From: G965222335 sp965222335
Lineage (GTDB): Bacteria; Pseudomonadota; Gammaproteobacteria; Pseudomonadales; Halieaceae
Reading direction: 5' to 3'
Length of the DNA stretch: 64,000 nt
Assembly (NCBI GenBank): GCA_965222335.1
Contig: OZ244944.1
Coordinates: 2,480,001 to 2,544,000, forward strand
Shown: one piece after another, positions 17,551 to 25,709 of the stretch
Layout: each line of letters starts with the position of its first letter
Position numbering within the stretch: the stretch's first letter is position 1
Translations under genes and position numbers: made by a program
The notes under the pieces: model-generated
What the model was told of the DNA's origin: nothing
Database searches by the model: none
What the model saw: only the letters and a program-made list of their open reading frames with translations

Positions 17551-18609
17551 TTGACTGCCCCTGCCCATCGTCCCGTTCCCGATGACCTGCTGCCCTGGGC
17601 CTGCGCCGCGCTGGGGTTGGAGCCCGAGGGCCTCAGCCTGGCACCGGTGGCGGGGGATGCCAGCAATCGCCGTTATTTTCGCCTGCGGGCCGGGCCGCGT
17701 TCGGCAAAAGAGCGCTCGGCCGTAGTGATGGAGGCCCCGCCGGCCACGGAGAAAAACCGCGAGTTTCTCGCCGTGCGCGAGGCGCTCGCCGCGGGAGGCG
17801 TAAGGGTACCGGCCCTGTATGCGGCGGACCTGGCCCGGGGCTACCTGCTGCTGGAGGACCTGGGGGATCAGCTGCTGCTGCCCCTGCTGGATGCGGATTC
17901 CGCACCCGGCTGGTACGCCAGGGCGAGCGAGGTCCTGTTACGGCTGGCCCGGGTCGATGCGCGGGCGGCCCGGGTGCCCGCCTATGACAGCGCCCTGCTC
18001 GGGGAAGAGCTGGACCGCCTGCCCGAGTGGTTCCTGCAGGCGCTGCTGGGCCTGGACTTATCGACGGAAGAGCTTGATCTGCTGGCGCGACTCAAGGCGG
18101 TGCTGATCGACAGCGCGCTGGCGCAGCCCGCGGTGCTGGTGCATCGGGACTTCCACGGCCGCAACCTGATGCCCCAGGCGGGCGGCGAACTGGGGGTGAT
18201 TGATTTCCAGGATGCTGTCCTCGGTCCCATCACTTACGACGCGGTCTCGCTGCTCAAGGACTGCTATATCCGCTGGCCGCAGGCCGAGGCGCAGCAATGG
18301 GCCCTGGATCATCGCGACCGGCTGGTGGCCGCCGGGCTGTTGGAGGATACCCCCGACGAGTTCTTTACCGCCTGGTTTGACCTGATGGGCCTGCAGCGGC
18401 ATCTGAAGGTGCTGGGCACCTTTGCCCGGCTCTACCTGCGGGATGCCAAGCCCGGCTACCTGGATGACCTGCCGCGGGTGCTGGCGTACGTGGAGGAGGT
18501 GGTGGCCACGCGCGGTGATGAACATCCGGCCCTGGCAGAATTTGGCGCCTGGTGGCAAGGCCGGGTGCGGCCGGTGATTGCGCAGCAAAACTGGTACCGT
18601 CCCGCGTGA
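17551..18609 (+). CDS. amgK: N-acetylmuramate/N-acetylglucosamine anomeric kinase AmgK
   Basis: About 352 residues of an aminoglycoside-phosphotransferase-like kinase. It phosphorylates MurNAc at C1, so that recycled cell-wall sugar can bypass de novo UDP-MurNAc synthesis. The catalytic loop is VLVHRDFHGRNLMPQ and the metal-binding segment VIDFQDAVLGPITYD. I favour the TTG at 17551, six bases after GAGGAG; the in-frame ATG at 17518 has only a weak site and would add 11 residues. Its stop overlaps the GTG of murU (GTGA). The divergent arrangement with lptD is known from pseudomonads, which supports the assignment over a generic phosphotransferase. Confidence 0.88.
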   Translation: MTAPAHRPVPDDLLPWACAALGLEPEGLSLAPVAGDASNRRYFRLRAGPRSAKERSAVVMEAPPATEKNREFLAVREALAAGGVRVPALYAADLARGYLLLEDLGDQLLLPLLDADSAPGWYARASEVLLRLARVDARAARVPAYDSALLGEELDRLPEWFLQALLGLDLSTEELDLLARLKAVLIDSALAQPAVLVHRDFHGRNLMPQAGGELGVIDFQDAVLGPITYDAVSLLKDCYIRWPQAEAQQWALDHRDRLVAAGLLEDTPDEFFTAWFDLMGLQRHLKVLGTFARLYLRDAKPGYLDDLPRVLAYVEEVVATRGDEHPALAEFGAWWQGRVRPVIAQQNWYRPA

Positions 18610-19283
18610 AAGCGATGATCCTCGCCGCCGGGCTGGGCAAGCGTATGCGCCCCCTTACCGATCACACCCCCAAGCCGCTGCTACAGGCGGGGGGCAAACC
18701 CCTGCTGGGCTGGCATATCGAGCGTCTGGTGGCCGCGGGTTACCGGGAGCTGGTGGTCAATGCCTCCCACCTGGGAGAGCAGGTGGCGGACTATTGCGGG
18801 GACGGCAGCGCCTGGGGCGCGAATATTCAGGTATCTCAAGAAGATGCGCCGCTGGAGACCGCCGGTGGCATACGGCAGGCCCTGCCGCTGCTGGGCGATG
18901 CGCCCTTCCTGGTGGTAAACGGCGATATCTGGACTGACTATCCCTTTGCCGCGGCTGCGCGGATATCGCCGGCTCCGGGCACCGCCCACCTGGTGCTGGT
19001 CAACAATCCGCCCCAGCATCCGCTGGGGGATTTTCGCCTGAAGGGTGATTTGGTGAGGCCCCGTGAGCCCGACGCAGAAGGCTACACCTTCTCGGGTATT
19101 GCGGTGTACTCACCCGCATTCTTCGCCGGCCTGGCGCCGGGAGTCACACCCCTGCTGCCATTGTTTGACCGGGCGATTAATGAGGACCGGCTGCGGGGGG
19201 AGCATTATCCGGGCCACTGGCATGATATCGGCACACCGGAGCGCTTGGAGGCGCTGGACAGATTGTTGCGGCGACGGGGGTAG
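18606..19283 (+). CDS. murU: MurNAc-1-phosphate uridylyltransferase MurU
   Basis: A 225-residue nucleotidyltransferase that makes UDP-MurNAc from MurNAc-1-phosphate and UTP, the step after AmgK. The nucleotide-binding N-terminus is MILAAGLGKRMRPLT followed by PKPLLQAGGKPLL. Metal and substrate positions fall in LVVNGDIWTDY and in HDIGTPERLEALDR near the end. The GTG at 18606 overlaps the amgK stop, which sets the start. A glucose-1-phosphate-type specificity cannot be excluded by motif alone, but coupling with amgK makes MurU much more likely. Confidence 0.9.
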   Translation: MKAMILAAGLGKRMRPLTDHTPKPLLQAGGKPLLGWHIERLVAAGYRELVVNASHLGEQVADYCGDGSAWGANIQVSQEDAPLETAGGIRQALPLLGDAPFLVVNGDIWTDYPFAAAARISPAPGTAHLVLVNNPPQHPLGDFRLKGDLVRPREPDAEGYTFSGIAVYSPAFFAGLAPGVTPLLPLFDRAINEDRLRGEHYPGHWHDIGTPERLEALDRLLRRRG

Positions 19284-19308
19284 TTGCAGTACTCGTGCGA
19301 TGCGGGCG

Positions 19309-19677
19309 TTAGCCCAGGCCGAACAGCTTCGCCAGTGCCGGTAAGGTGGTACTGGCAATCACCACGCCCAGCATCCAGTAGATGAGGCGGAATTTGCCAT
19401 CGATTTCCACAAATTTCTGGTCGATGGCGGCAAATCGCAGCTCCATGCTTGAAAAACGACCATCCACACGCCCGAAACGCTCGTCCAGGAGCCTTTCCAA
19501 GCGTTGTTCAGAAGCGTCTAACCGGGCGTCGAGGTAATCCTTCGTCACCAGTTGATCCACGTTGTAAACAAACGCCTCGGCCATAATCTCCGCCAGTGCA
19601 TCAGCCTGTTGCTGGGGAATACCCGCCGCAACCAATCGGCGGGCGCAGTTAAGCGTATCAAAGGCGATGACGGCCAT
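19309..19677 (-). CDS. DUF1640-like coiled-coil protein with C-terminal membrane anchor
   Basis: A 122-residue protein starting at the ATG 19677 (MAVIAFDTLNCARRL). Residues 15-95 are largely helical, with heptad-like repeats around LVTKDYLDARLDASEQRL and further turns of DxRF/xxIDxKF type. A hydrophobic segment at about 98-118 (IYWMLGVVIASTTLPALAKLF) should anchor it in the inner membrane. This layout resembles the DUF1640/CCDC90 family, relatives of mitochondrial MCU regulators, whose bacterial role is unknown. It is convergent with murU and divergent from rpe, probably a single-gene unit. Confidence 0.7.
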   Translation of the reverse strand: MAVIAFDTLNCARRLVAAGIPQQQADALAEIMAEAFVYNVDQLVTKDYLDARLDASEQRLERLLDERFGRVDGRFSSMELRFAAIDQKFVEIDGKFRLIYWMLGVVIASTTLPALAKLFGLG

Positions 19678-19822
19678 AAAGCTTGGCTCTCGAGGTGGTT
19701 TTCCACAATTCTCTCTCGGCGTGACGCGTTGCTCCACATCAAAACCGGCCGCATGACGGGTGAACTCCCCCGCCCCAGCCAGTAGAATGGAGGCCATCCA
19801 ACTGCCGCCCGGAGCCGTTCCC

Positions 19823-20491
19823 ATGGCCGATTACCAGATCGCCCCCTCCATCCTCTCCGCCGACTTCGCCCGCCTGGGGGAGGAGGTGGACAATGTGCTC
19901 GCCGCCGGTGCCGACATCGTGCACTTCGATGTGATGGACAACCACTACGTGCCCAACCTCACCATCGGCCCCATGGTATGCAAGGCCCTGCGCAAGCACG
20001 GGGTGACCGCGCCCATCGACGTGCACCTGATGGTGAGCCCGGTGGATCGCATGATCGGTGACTTCGCCGAGGCGGGCGCCACCTACATCACCTTTCACCC
20101 GGACGCCACTACCCATGTCGACCGCTCCCTGCAGATGATCCGCGACGCCGGCTGCAAGAGCGGGCTGGTCTTCAATCCCGCCGCGGGCCTGGAAGCGCTC
20201 AAATACGTGATGGACAAGGTGGATATGATCCTGCTGATGTCGGTGAATCCCGGCTTCGGCGGCCAGTCTTTTATTCCCGGCACCCTGGACAAGCTGCGCG
20301 AGGCCCGCGCCCTGATCGAGGCCGGCGGTCACGACATCCGCCTGGAAGTTGACGGCGGCGTCTCCGCCGCCAACATCGCCGAAATCGCCGCCGCGGGGGC
20401 GGACACCTTCGTCGCCGGCTCGGCGATCTTCAACCAGACTGACTATGCGGCGGTGATCAAGGAGATGAGAGCACAGCTCGCGTCACTGTAG
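19823..20491 (+). CDS. rpe: Ribulose-phosphate 3-epimerase
   Basis: A 222-residue TIM-barrel enzyme that interconverts ribulose 5-phosphate and xylulose 5-phosphate in the pentose phosphate and Calvin-type pathways. Diagnostic segments are IAPSILSADFARLG, HFDVMDNHYVPNLTIGP, MSVNPGFGGQSF and LEVDGGV, with the metal and catalytic His and Asp in place. The start is the ATG at 19823, which matches the family N-terminus; upstream in-frame codons look non-coding. The gph gene usually found between rpe and trpE in pseudomonads is absent. The TAG stop lies inside the left end of a palindromic repeat. Confidence 0.96.
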   Translation: MADYQIAPSILSADFARLGEEVDNVLAAGADIVHFDVMDNHYVPNLTIGPMVCKALRKHGVTAPIDVHLMVSPVDRMIGDFAEAGATYITFHPDATTHVDRSLQMIRDAGCKSGLVFNPAAGLEALKYVMDKVDMILLMSVNPGFGGQSFIPGTLDKLREARALIEAGGHDIRLEVDGGVSAANIAEIAAAGADTFVAGSAIFNQTDYAAVIKEMRAQLASL

Positions 20492-20613
20492 GGCCGACAG
20501 CGTGCCCCTCTTTTTCGGGCAATTGATTCGGCCGTTCCCGGGTGAGCCGGCCCGTGCGCATTGCCGATTCGGGTAGCGCGCCGCGAACCGGTCGAATGAA
20601 TTCGACCCTACAG
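20486..20613. repeat. Palindromic repeat element, full copy (family A)
   Basis: A 128-base element bounded by near-perfect inverted ends: CTGTAGGGCCGA on the left and TCGACCCTACAG on the right (11 of 12 pair). Its first 45 or so bases are almost identical to those of the element at 56216. Inside are CGAATGAATTCG-type palindromes. The left end includes the stop codon of rpe. It resembles a REP or MITE unit; no transposase is nearby. Confidence 0.75.
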
Positions 20614-20631
20614 GGGGTGCGGCTTCGGGAT

Positions 20632-20659
20632 TTGCCAACACGGGGACCCCATGTACAAT
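20632..20659 (+). promoter_or_regulatory. Sigma-70 promoter of the trp operon
   Basis: TTGCCA (20632-20637), a 16-base spacer, TACAAT (20654-20659). Transcription would begin near 20666, giving a leader of about 145 bases before trpE. The leader contains a candidate regulatory peptide at 20730-20759. Confidence 0.65.
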
Positions 20660-20729
20660 AGGGGCCTTTCCCACCCCTCTGGAGCATGCTGTGCCTGCAG
20701 TCCCGGGTAACAGTGTCGGCGTGTTGTCG

Positions 20730-20759
20730 ATGCGCGAGATCACTTGCTGGCGATGGTAG
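20730..20759 (+). CDS. Candidate trp leader peptide
   Basis: A nine-codon frame reading MREITCWRW followed by TAG, ending 52 bases before the trpE start. Two Trp codons immediately before the stop are what a tryptophan-sensing leader peptide would have. Against it: no strong ribosome site is visible, and I find no terminator hairpin with a T-run in the short space before trpE. Regulation could instead be translational, or the frame could be chance. Confidence 0.4.
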   Translation: MREITCWRW

Positions 20760-20811
20760 CCAGGGCTTTCGCGCGACCTGATTTCACCCGAATATTCTCC
20801 AAGGACCGCCC

Positions 20812-22305
20812 ATGACACCCGAAGACTTTGCCGCGCTGGCGGCACAGGGTTATAACCGCATTCCTGTCAGCACCGAAGTGCTGGCCGACCTGGAAACCCC
20901 GGTCAGCACCTACCGCAAGCTGGCGGAGGGCCCCTATTCCTACTGCTTTGAATCCGTGCAGGGGGGCGAGAAGTGGGGCCGCTACTCGATTATCGGCCTG
21001 CCCTGTCGCACCGTGCTCAAGGTCTTCGGCCAGCGGGTGGAGGTCTGGGTCGACGGCGAGCGCACCGAGTGTGAGGAGGTTGCCGATCCCCTGGCCTTTG
21101 CCGAGACGTTCCAGCACCGCTTTCGCAGTGCGGACCTCGACGGCCTGCCGGTTTTCCACGGGGGGCTGGTGGGCTACTTCGGCTACGACACGGTGCGCTA
21201 CGTGGAACCCCGCCTCAAGGATTCTGCGCCGCCGGATGGCCTGGGAACGCCGGATATCCTGCTGATGCTGTCGGAGGAGGTGCTGGTATTCGACAACCTC
21301 GCCGGCACCCTGCGGCTGGTGGTCAATGTGGATCCCGGCACTGAAGATGCCCTCGAGCGGGCGCAGGCGCGCCTCGCCGAACTGGTGGCGCAGCTGCCGG
21401 CCCCGGTGCCGCCGTTGCCGCCGGTGGATCTGCAGGCGGCCCTGGACGAACAGCTGGAGGCCAGCGCCAGCTCCGACTTCACCTACGAGCGCTATGCCGC
21501 TGCGGTGGAGACCGTACGCGAGTACGTGCTCGCGGGAGACGTGATGCAGGTGGTGCCCTCCCAGCGCATGAGCGTGCCCTTCGCCGCGCCGCCGCTGAAC
21601 CTTTACCGCGCCCTGCGCAACCTCAATCCCTCGCCCTACATGTACTACCTCGATCTCGAGGACTTCTACATCGTCGGTTCTTCCCCGGAGATTCTGGCGC
21701 GGCTGGAGGAGGGCGAGGTCACCGTGCGTCCGATCGCCGGCACCCGGCGCCGGGGCCGGAGCGAGGAAGAAGACGCGGCGATGGAGGCGGAACTGCTCGC
21801 CGATCCCAAGGAGATCGCCGAGCACCTGATGCTGATCGACCTCGGCCGCAATGACGTGGGCCGCATCGCCCGCACCGGCACGGTCAACCTCACCGACAGG
21901 ATGGTGGTGGAACGCTACTCCCACGTGATGCACATTGTGTCCAATGTCACCGGGGAGTTGTTGCCGGGGCGCTCGGCGATCGACGTCCTGCGCGCGACTC
22001 TGCCCGCCGGCACCCTGAGCGGTGCCCCGAAAATCCGCGCCATGGAAATTATCGACGAGCTGGAGCCGGTGCGCCGGGGCGTCTACGGCGGCGCCGTGGG
22101 GTATATTTCCTGGGCCGGGGACATGGACACCGCGATCGCCATTCGCACCGCGGTGATCAAGGACCAGCGCCTGTACGTGCAGGCGGGCGGTGGCGTGGTT
22201 GCCGACTCAAAACCGGAGCTCGAGTGGAAGGAAACCCACAACAAGGCCCGGGCCATGTTCCGCGCCGCCTCCATGGTACTGGCGGGGGCCACCGACCATG
22301 ACTGA
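20812..22305 (+). CDS. trpE: Anthranilate synthase component I
   Basis: A 497-residue enzyme that converts chorismate to anthranilate using ammonia supplied by TrpG. The N-terminal regulatory domain has YSYCFESVQGGEKWGRYS, the tryptophan-feedback region. The catalytic domain has PSPYMYYLDL, IVGSSPEILARL, RPIAGTRRRG, LIDLGRNDVGRI, TLSGAPKIRAMEIID and the C-terminal GGGVVADSKPELEW. Length is typical. The last eight bases overlap the start of the methyltransferase that follows. Expression is probably from the promoter at 20632, with possible control through the leader peptide. Confidence 0.97.
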   Translation: MTPEDFAALAAQGYNRIPVSTEVLADLETPVSTYRKLAEGPYSYCFESVQGGEKWGRYSIIGLPCRTVLKVFGQRVEVWVDGERTECEEVADPLAFAETFQHRFRSADLDGLPVFHGGLVGYFGYDTVRYVEPRLKDSAPPDGLGTPDILLMLSEEVLVFDNLAGTLRLVVNVDPGTEDALERAQARLAELVAQLPAPVPPLPPVDLQAALDEQLEASASSDFTYERYAAAVETVREYVLAGDVMQVVPSQRMSVPFAAPPLNLYRALRNLNPSPYMYYLDLEDFYIVGSSPEILARLEEGEVTVRPIAGTRRRGRSEEEDAAMEAELLADPKEIAEHLMLIDLGRNDVGRIARTGTVNLTDRMVVERYSHVMHIVSNVTGELLPGRSAIDVLRATLPAGTLSGAPKIRAMEIIDELEPVRRGVYGGAVGYISWAGDMDTAIAIRTAVIKDQRLYVQAGGGVVADSKPELEWKETHNKARAMFRAASMVLAGATDHD

Positions 22306-23185
22306 GCGCGAGCGCCTGGCGCAACTGCTGGCGGACAGCGACACCCCCTACGCCCTGCTGGACGAGGTCTACCTGCCGCTGGACATGGCGCAGCTCAAGC
22401 GTACCCGCAACCTGCGCCTGATCCCCGGGGAGTCGCGCCGGCGCGGCGGCAAATACGCCTATGCCGAATGGGCCCACGTGATCGGCATCTTCCAGACCCT
22501 GATCTGTGCCCATGTCACCTGCGCCGAGGGCCTGCGGGTGCTGGATGTGGGCAGCGGCGCGGGGCTGATGGCAATCGCCTGCGAGCCCTTCGTCGGCGGC
22601 GGCGGGCAGTACACCGGGGTCGAGGTCTCGCAGCAGCAGGTGGCCTTCTGCCGCGAGCACTACCCGGCGCAGGGCTGCAGCTTTATCCACCTGGATACCG
22701 CCAATGCCTACTACGCCCCCGGGCAGGCGGCCGCGCCCCAGGCCTGGCCCCTGGATAGCGCCAGCCAGGACCTGGTGACCGCGGTTTCGGTGTGGACCCA
22801 CTTTGGCCCGGCGGATGCCCGCTTTTACCTGCAGGAGGTGGCGCGTACGCTGGTGCCTGGCGGCCGTGCCCTGATCACGGCCTTCGTGCTGGATGAAGCC
22901 TACGCCGCCAGCCTGGCGACGCGCACCAGTGAACCGGCCCGATTTCACGGCACGCCCAAAGATCGCTGGATTTTCGACCAGCCTGTGGCGGAGGATGAGG
23001 GCTGGTTCTGTCCCGCCTGGGCAGAGGTACCGGAAGCCGCCATCGCCATCACCGAGCGTGCCCTGCACGCGGCCCTGGAGGCGGCGGGCCTGGGCCTGGT
23101 GCAGCATTACCCGGGCAACTGGAAAGAAGTGCCCGGCCCCTTTTTCCAGGATGTCCTGGTACTGGAGCGTGCCGATGCCCGTTGA
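22298..23185 (+). CDS. Class I SAM-dependent methyltransferase within the trp operon
   Basis: A 295-residue protein. The start is the ATG that overlaps the end of trpE by eight bases (ATGACTGA). The SAM-binding motif I is VLDVGSGAGLMAIAC near residues 83-97, followed by YTGVEVS (motif II). A later LVTAVSVWTHF and LVPGGRALIT correspond to the post-motif strands of this fold. The first 60 residues are unrelated to the core and may bind substrate. I cannot name the substrate. Its position between trpE and trpG, coupled to trpE, is unusual; it might methylate an aromatic intermediate or simply be carried in the operon. Confidence 0.85.
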   Translation: MTERERLAQLLADSDTPYALLDEVYLPLDMAQLKRTRNLRLIPGESRRRGGKYAYAEWAHVIGIFQTLICAHVTCAEGLRVLDVGSGAGLMAIACEPFVGGGGQYTGVEVSQQQVAFCREHYPAQGCSFIHLDTANAYYAPGQAAAPQAWPLDSASQDLVTAVSVWTHFGPADARFYLQEVARTLVPGGRALITAFVLDEAYAASLATRTSEPARFHGTPKDRWIFDQPVAEDEGWFCPAWAEVPEAAIAITERALHAALEAAGLGLVQHYPGNWKEVPGPFFQDVLVLERADAR

Positions 23186-23236
23186 ACTGAAAGACCCGAA
23201 CACCGGGGGCCGGTCGCTGCCGGTGGGGAGGGCGCC

Positions 23237-23818
23237 ATGCTGTTGATGATCGACAATTACGATTCCTTTACCTACAACGTGGTCCAGTACCTGGGCGAGT
23301 TGGGGGCCGAGGTGCAGGTGGTGCGCAACGACGAGATCAGCGTGGCGGATATCGCTGCCCTGGCGCCGGAGCGCATCGTGATCTCGCCCGGTCCCTGCAC
23401 CCCCAACGAGGCGGGCATCTCCATGGCAGTGATCGAGTCCTACGCGGGCAAGCTGCCCCTGCTGGGTATCTGCCTGGGGCACCAGGCCATCGGCCAGGTT
23501 TTCGGCGGCGAAGTAGTGCGCGCACGACAGGTGATGCACGGCAAGACCTCGCCCATCCACCACCGTGGCGAAGGTGTCTTCCGGGGGTTGAGCCAGCCCT
23601 TCGAGGCGACCCGCTACCACAGCCTGGTGGTGGCGCGGGCGTCGCTGCCGGATTGCCTGGAGATCACCGCCTGGACCGAGACCGAAGACGGGGAGCTGGA
23701 TGAGATCATGGGCCTGCGTCACCGTGAGCTGGCGGTGGAGGGGGTGCAGTTCCACCCCGAGTCGATCCTCACCGCCCACGGCCATGACCTGCTGCGCAAT
23801 TTCCTGGAGCGGGATTGA
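23237..23818 (+). CDS. trpG: Anthranilate synthase component II (glutamine amidotransferase)
   Basis: A 193-residue class I glutamine amidotransferase that supplies ammonia to TrpE. It has MLLMIDNYDSFTYNVVQYL, the oxyanion segment ISPGPCTPNEAG, the nucleophile Cys in LLGICLGHQAIGQVFGG, and His/Glu of the triad in VQFHPESILT. It could also serve folate synthesis with PabB, as in many bacteria with one TrpG/PabA. It lies 51 bases after the methyltransferase; a 23-codon frame at 23175-23246 bridges the gap and overlaps its start, which may couple translation. Confidence 0.96.
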   Translation: MLLMIDNYDSFTYNVVQYLGELGAEVQVVRNDEISVADIAALAPERIVISPGPCTPNEAGISMAVIESYAGKLPLLGICLGHQAIGQVFGGEVVRARQVMHGKTSPIHHRGEGVFRGLSQPFEATRYHSLVVARASLPDCLEITAWTETEDGELDEIMGLRHRELAVEGVQFHPESILTAHGHDLLRNFLERD

Positions 23819-23847
23819 GCAGTGCCAACACAACACAGGGGAGTGCG

Positions 23848-24888
23848 ATGAATATTGAACAGGCCCTGCCGCGGCTGGTGCAGCGGCAGGATTTAAGCGC
23901 CGGTGAAATGGCGGAGGTGATGCGCCAGGTGATGTCCGGCGGTGCCACCGACGCGCAGATCGGCGCCCTGCTGGTGGCCCTGCGCATGAAGGGCGAAACC
24001 ATCGACGAGATCGCCGCCGCCGCGGGGGTGATGCGTGAGCTGGCCCTGCCCGTGGAGGTGTCCCAGGACTATCTGGTGGACCTGGTGGGCACCGGCGGCG
24101 ACGGCGCCAACCTGTTCAACGTGTCCACCGCCGCCACCTTTGTCGCCGCCGCCGGCGGGGCCCGGGTGGCCAAGCACGGCAACCGCTCGGTCTCCAGCAC
24201 CAGCGGCAGTTCCGATGTCCTCGAGGCGCTTGGGGTGCCACTGGACCTGGACCCGGCGCAGCTGGCCCGCTGCATTGACAGTGTCGGCATGGGCTTTATG
24301 TTCGCCCCCGCCCACCACAGCGCCATGCGCCACGCCATCGGCCCGCGCAAGGAGCTGGGTATGCGTACCCTGTTCAATATCCTGGGGCCGCTGACCAACC
24401 CCGCGGGGGTCCGGCGCCAGGTGCTCGGGGTATTCGACGGCGGCCTGTGCGAACCTCTGGCCGCGGCACTGAAATCTCTGGGCCATGAACACGCGTTGGT
24501 CGTCCACGCCGAGGATGGCCTGGACGAGATCTCCATCGCGACCGCTACCCGGGTGGCCGAGCTGCGCGACGGCGAGATCACGACTTACACGATTGCCCCC
24601 GGCGATTTTGGCCTGCCACAGGAGAGCCTCGAGGGGCTCACCGTGACCAGCGCCGCCGAGTCGGCCGCCCTGATTCGCGCGGCCCTCGAGGGCGAGCAGC
24701 ATGACGCCGCGCGCAAGGCCGCGAACCTGATTGCCCTGAATGCCGGGGCGACACTCTACGTTGCCGGTGTTTCCTCCAGCCTCGCCGAGGGCGTGGCTAC
24801 CGCCGAGGACCTGATCGCCAGCGGCCAGGCCAAAGAAAAGCTCAAGGCCTTTGTCGACTTCACCCAGATGGTGAGGGATACCGCATGA
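23848..24888 (+). CDS. trpD: Anthranilate phosphoribosyltransferase
   Basis: A 346-residue enzyme that joins anthranilate to PRPP, the second step of tryptophan synthesis. The PRPP-binding motif is GTGGDGANLFNVST near residue 80, with VAKHGNRSVSSTSGSSDVLEALG and MFAPAHHSAMRH, all conserved. The ATG at 23848 is chosen because of AGGGGAG just upstream; a TTG at 23815 overlapping the trpG stop would extend it by 11 residues. It shares a four-base overlap with trpC. Confidence 0.97.
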   Translation: MNIEQALPRLVQRQDLSAGEMAEVMRQVMSGGATDAQIGALLVALRMKGETIDEIAAAAGVMRELALPVEVSQDYLVDLVGTGGDGANLFNVSTAATFVAAAGGARVAKHGNRSVSSTSGSSDVLEALGVPLDLDPAQLARCIDSVGMGFMFAPAHHSAMRHAIGPRKELGMRTLFNILGPLTNPAGVRRQVLGVFDGGLCEPLAAALKSLGHEHALVVHAEDGLDEISIATATRVAELRDGEITTYTIAPGDFGLPQESLEGLTVTSAAESAALIRAALEGEQHDAARKAANLIALNAGATLYVAGVSSSLAEGVATAEDLIASGQAKEKLKAFVDFTQMVRDTA

Positions 24889-25688
24889 ACACAGCTACCC
24901 CCACCATCCTGCGCAAGATCCTGGCGCGCAAGCAAGAGGAAGTGGCGGAACGTCGCAGCAAGGTCTCGCTGGCGGATCTCGCCAGCCGGATAAGCGAGCA
25001 GTCCTCGCCCCGTGGCTTCGCGGGTGCCCTCATCGGGCAGGTGGCCGCGGCGGAGGCCGCGGTGATCGCCGAGGTGAAAAAGGCCTCCCCGAGCCAGGGG
25101 GTGATCCGTCCCGATTTTGATCCCGCCGCCATCGCCACCAGCTACGCCGCCGGCGGTGCCACCGGCCTGTCCGTCCTCACCGACATCGATTTCTTTCAGG
25201 GGACGGATACCTATTTGTCTCGGGCGCGTAACGCCTGCACCCTGCCTGTGCTACGCAAGGACTTTACCGTGGATCCCTACCAGGTAGTGGAAGCCAGGGC
25301 GATCGGCGCCGATGCGATCCTGCTGATCGTCGCCGCCCTGGAGGACGCGCAGATGGCGGAGCTGGCGTCGGCGGCCAGTGAACACGGCCTGGACGTGCTG
25401 GTGGAAGTACATGACCGGGCGGAGCTGGAGCGGGCCCTGGAACTCCCGACCCCCCTGCTGGGCATCAACAACCGCGACCTGCACACCTTCGACACGCGCC
25501 TGCAAACCACCCTGGAGCTGCTGCCGCACATTTCCGCGGACCGCACGGTGATTACCGAGAGCGGCATCCACAGCGCCGCTGACGTGGCCCTGATGCGCGA
25601 GCACGGTGTGCATGCCTTCCTGGTGGGGGAGTCGTTTATGCGCGCCCCGGAGCCGGGGCAGAAATTGCAGGAGCTGTTTTTCGCCTAG
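24885..25688 (+). CDS. trpC: Indole-3-glycerol-phosphate synthase
   Basis: A 267-residue TIM-barrel enzyme that closes the indole ring from CdRP. Key segments are VIAEVKKASPSQGVI (catalytic Lys), LSVLTDIDFFQG, VLRKDFTVDPYQ, LLGINNRDLHTF and VITESGIHSAADV. There is no PRAI (TrpF) fusion, so trpF must be elsewhere, as must trpB and trpA. Its ATG overlaps the trpD stop (ATGA). It ends the operon, convergent with the CRP-like regulator 21 bases away; no hairpin terminator is evident between them. Confidence 0.97.
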   Translation: MNTATPTILRKILARKQEEVAERRSKVSLADLASRISEQSSPRGFAGALIGQVAAAEAAVIAEVKKASPSQGVIRPDFDPAAIATSYAAGGATGLSVLTDIDFFQGTDTYLSRARNACTLPVLRKDFTVDPYQVVEARAIGADAILLIVAALEDAQMAELASAASEHGLDVLVEVHDRAELERALELPTPLLGINNRDLHTFDTRLQTTLELLPHISADRTVITESGIHSAADVALMREHGVHAFLVGESFMRAPEPGQKLQELFFA

Positions 25689-25709
25689 CGGCCCGGGTTC
25701 AAGCGGTTG

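Noticed and set aside
20693..20785. Longer leader frame starting at the ATG near 20686
   Set aside because: It contains no Trp codons and no ribosome site. The nine-codon frame at 20730 is the better candidate.
22157..23836. 559-codon frame on the - strand across the methyltransferase and trpG
   Set aside because: It lies opposite well-supported genes, is rich in His, Gly and Gln as antisense of GC-rich codons usually is, and shows no motif.
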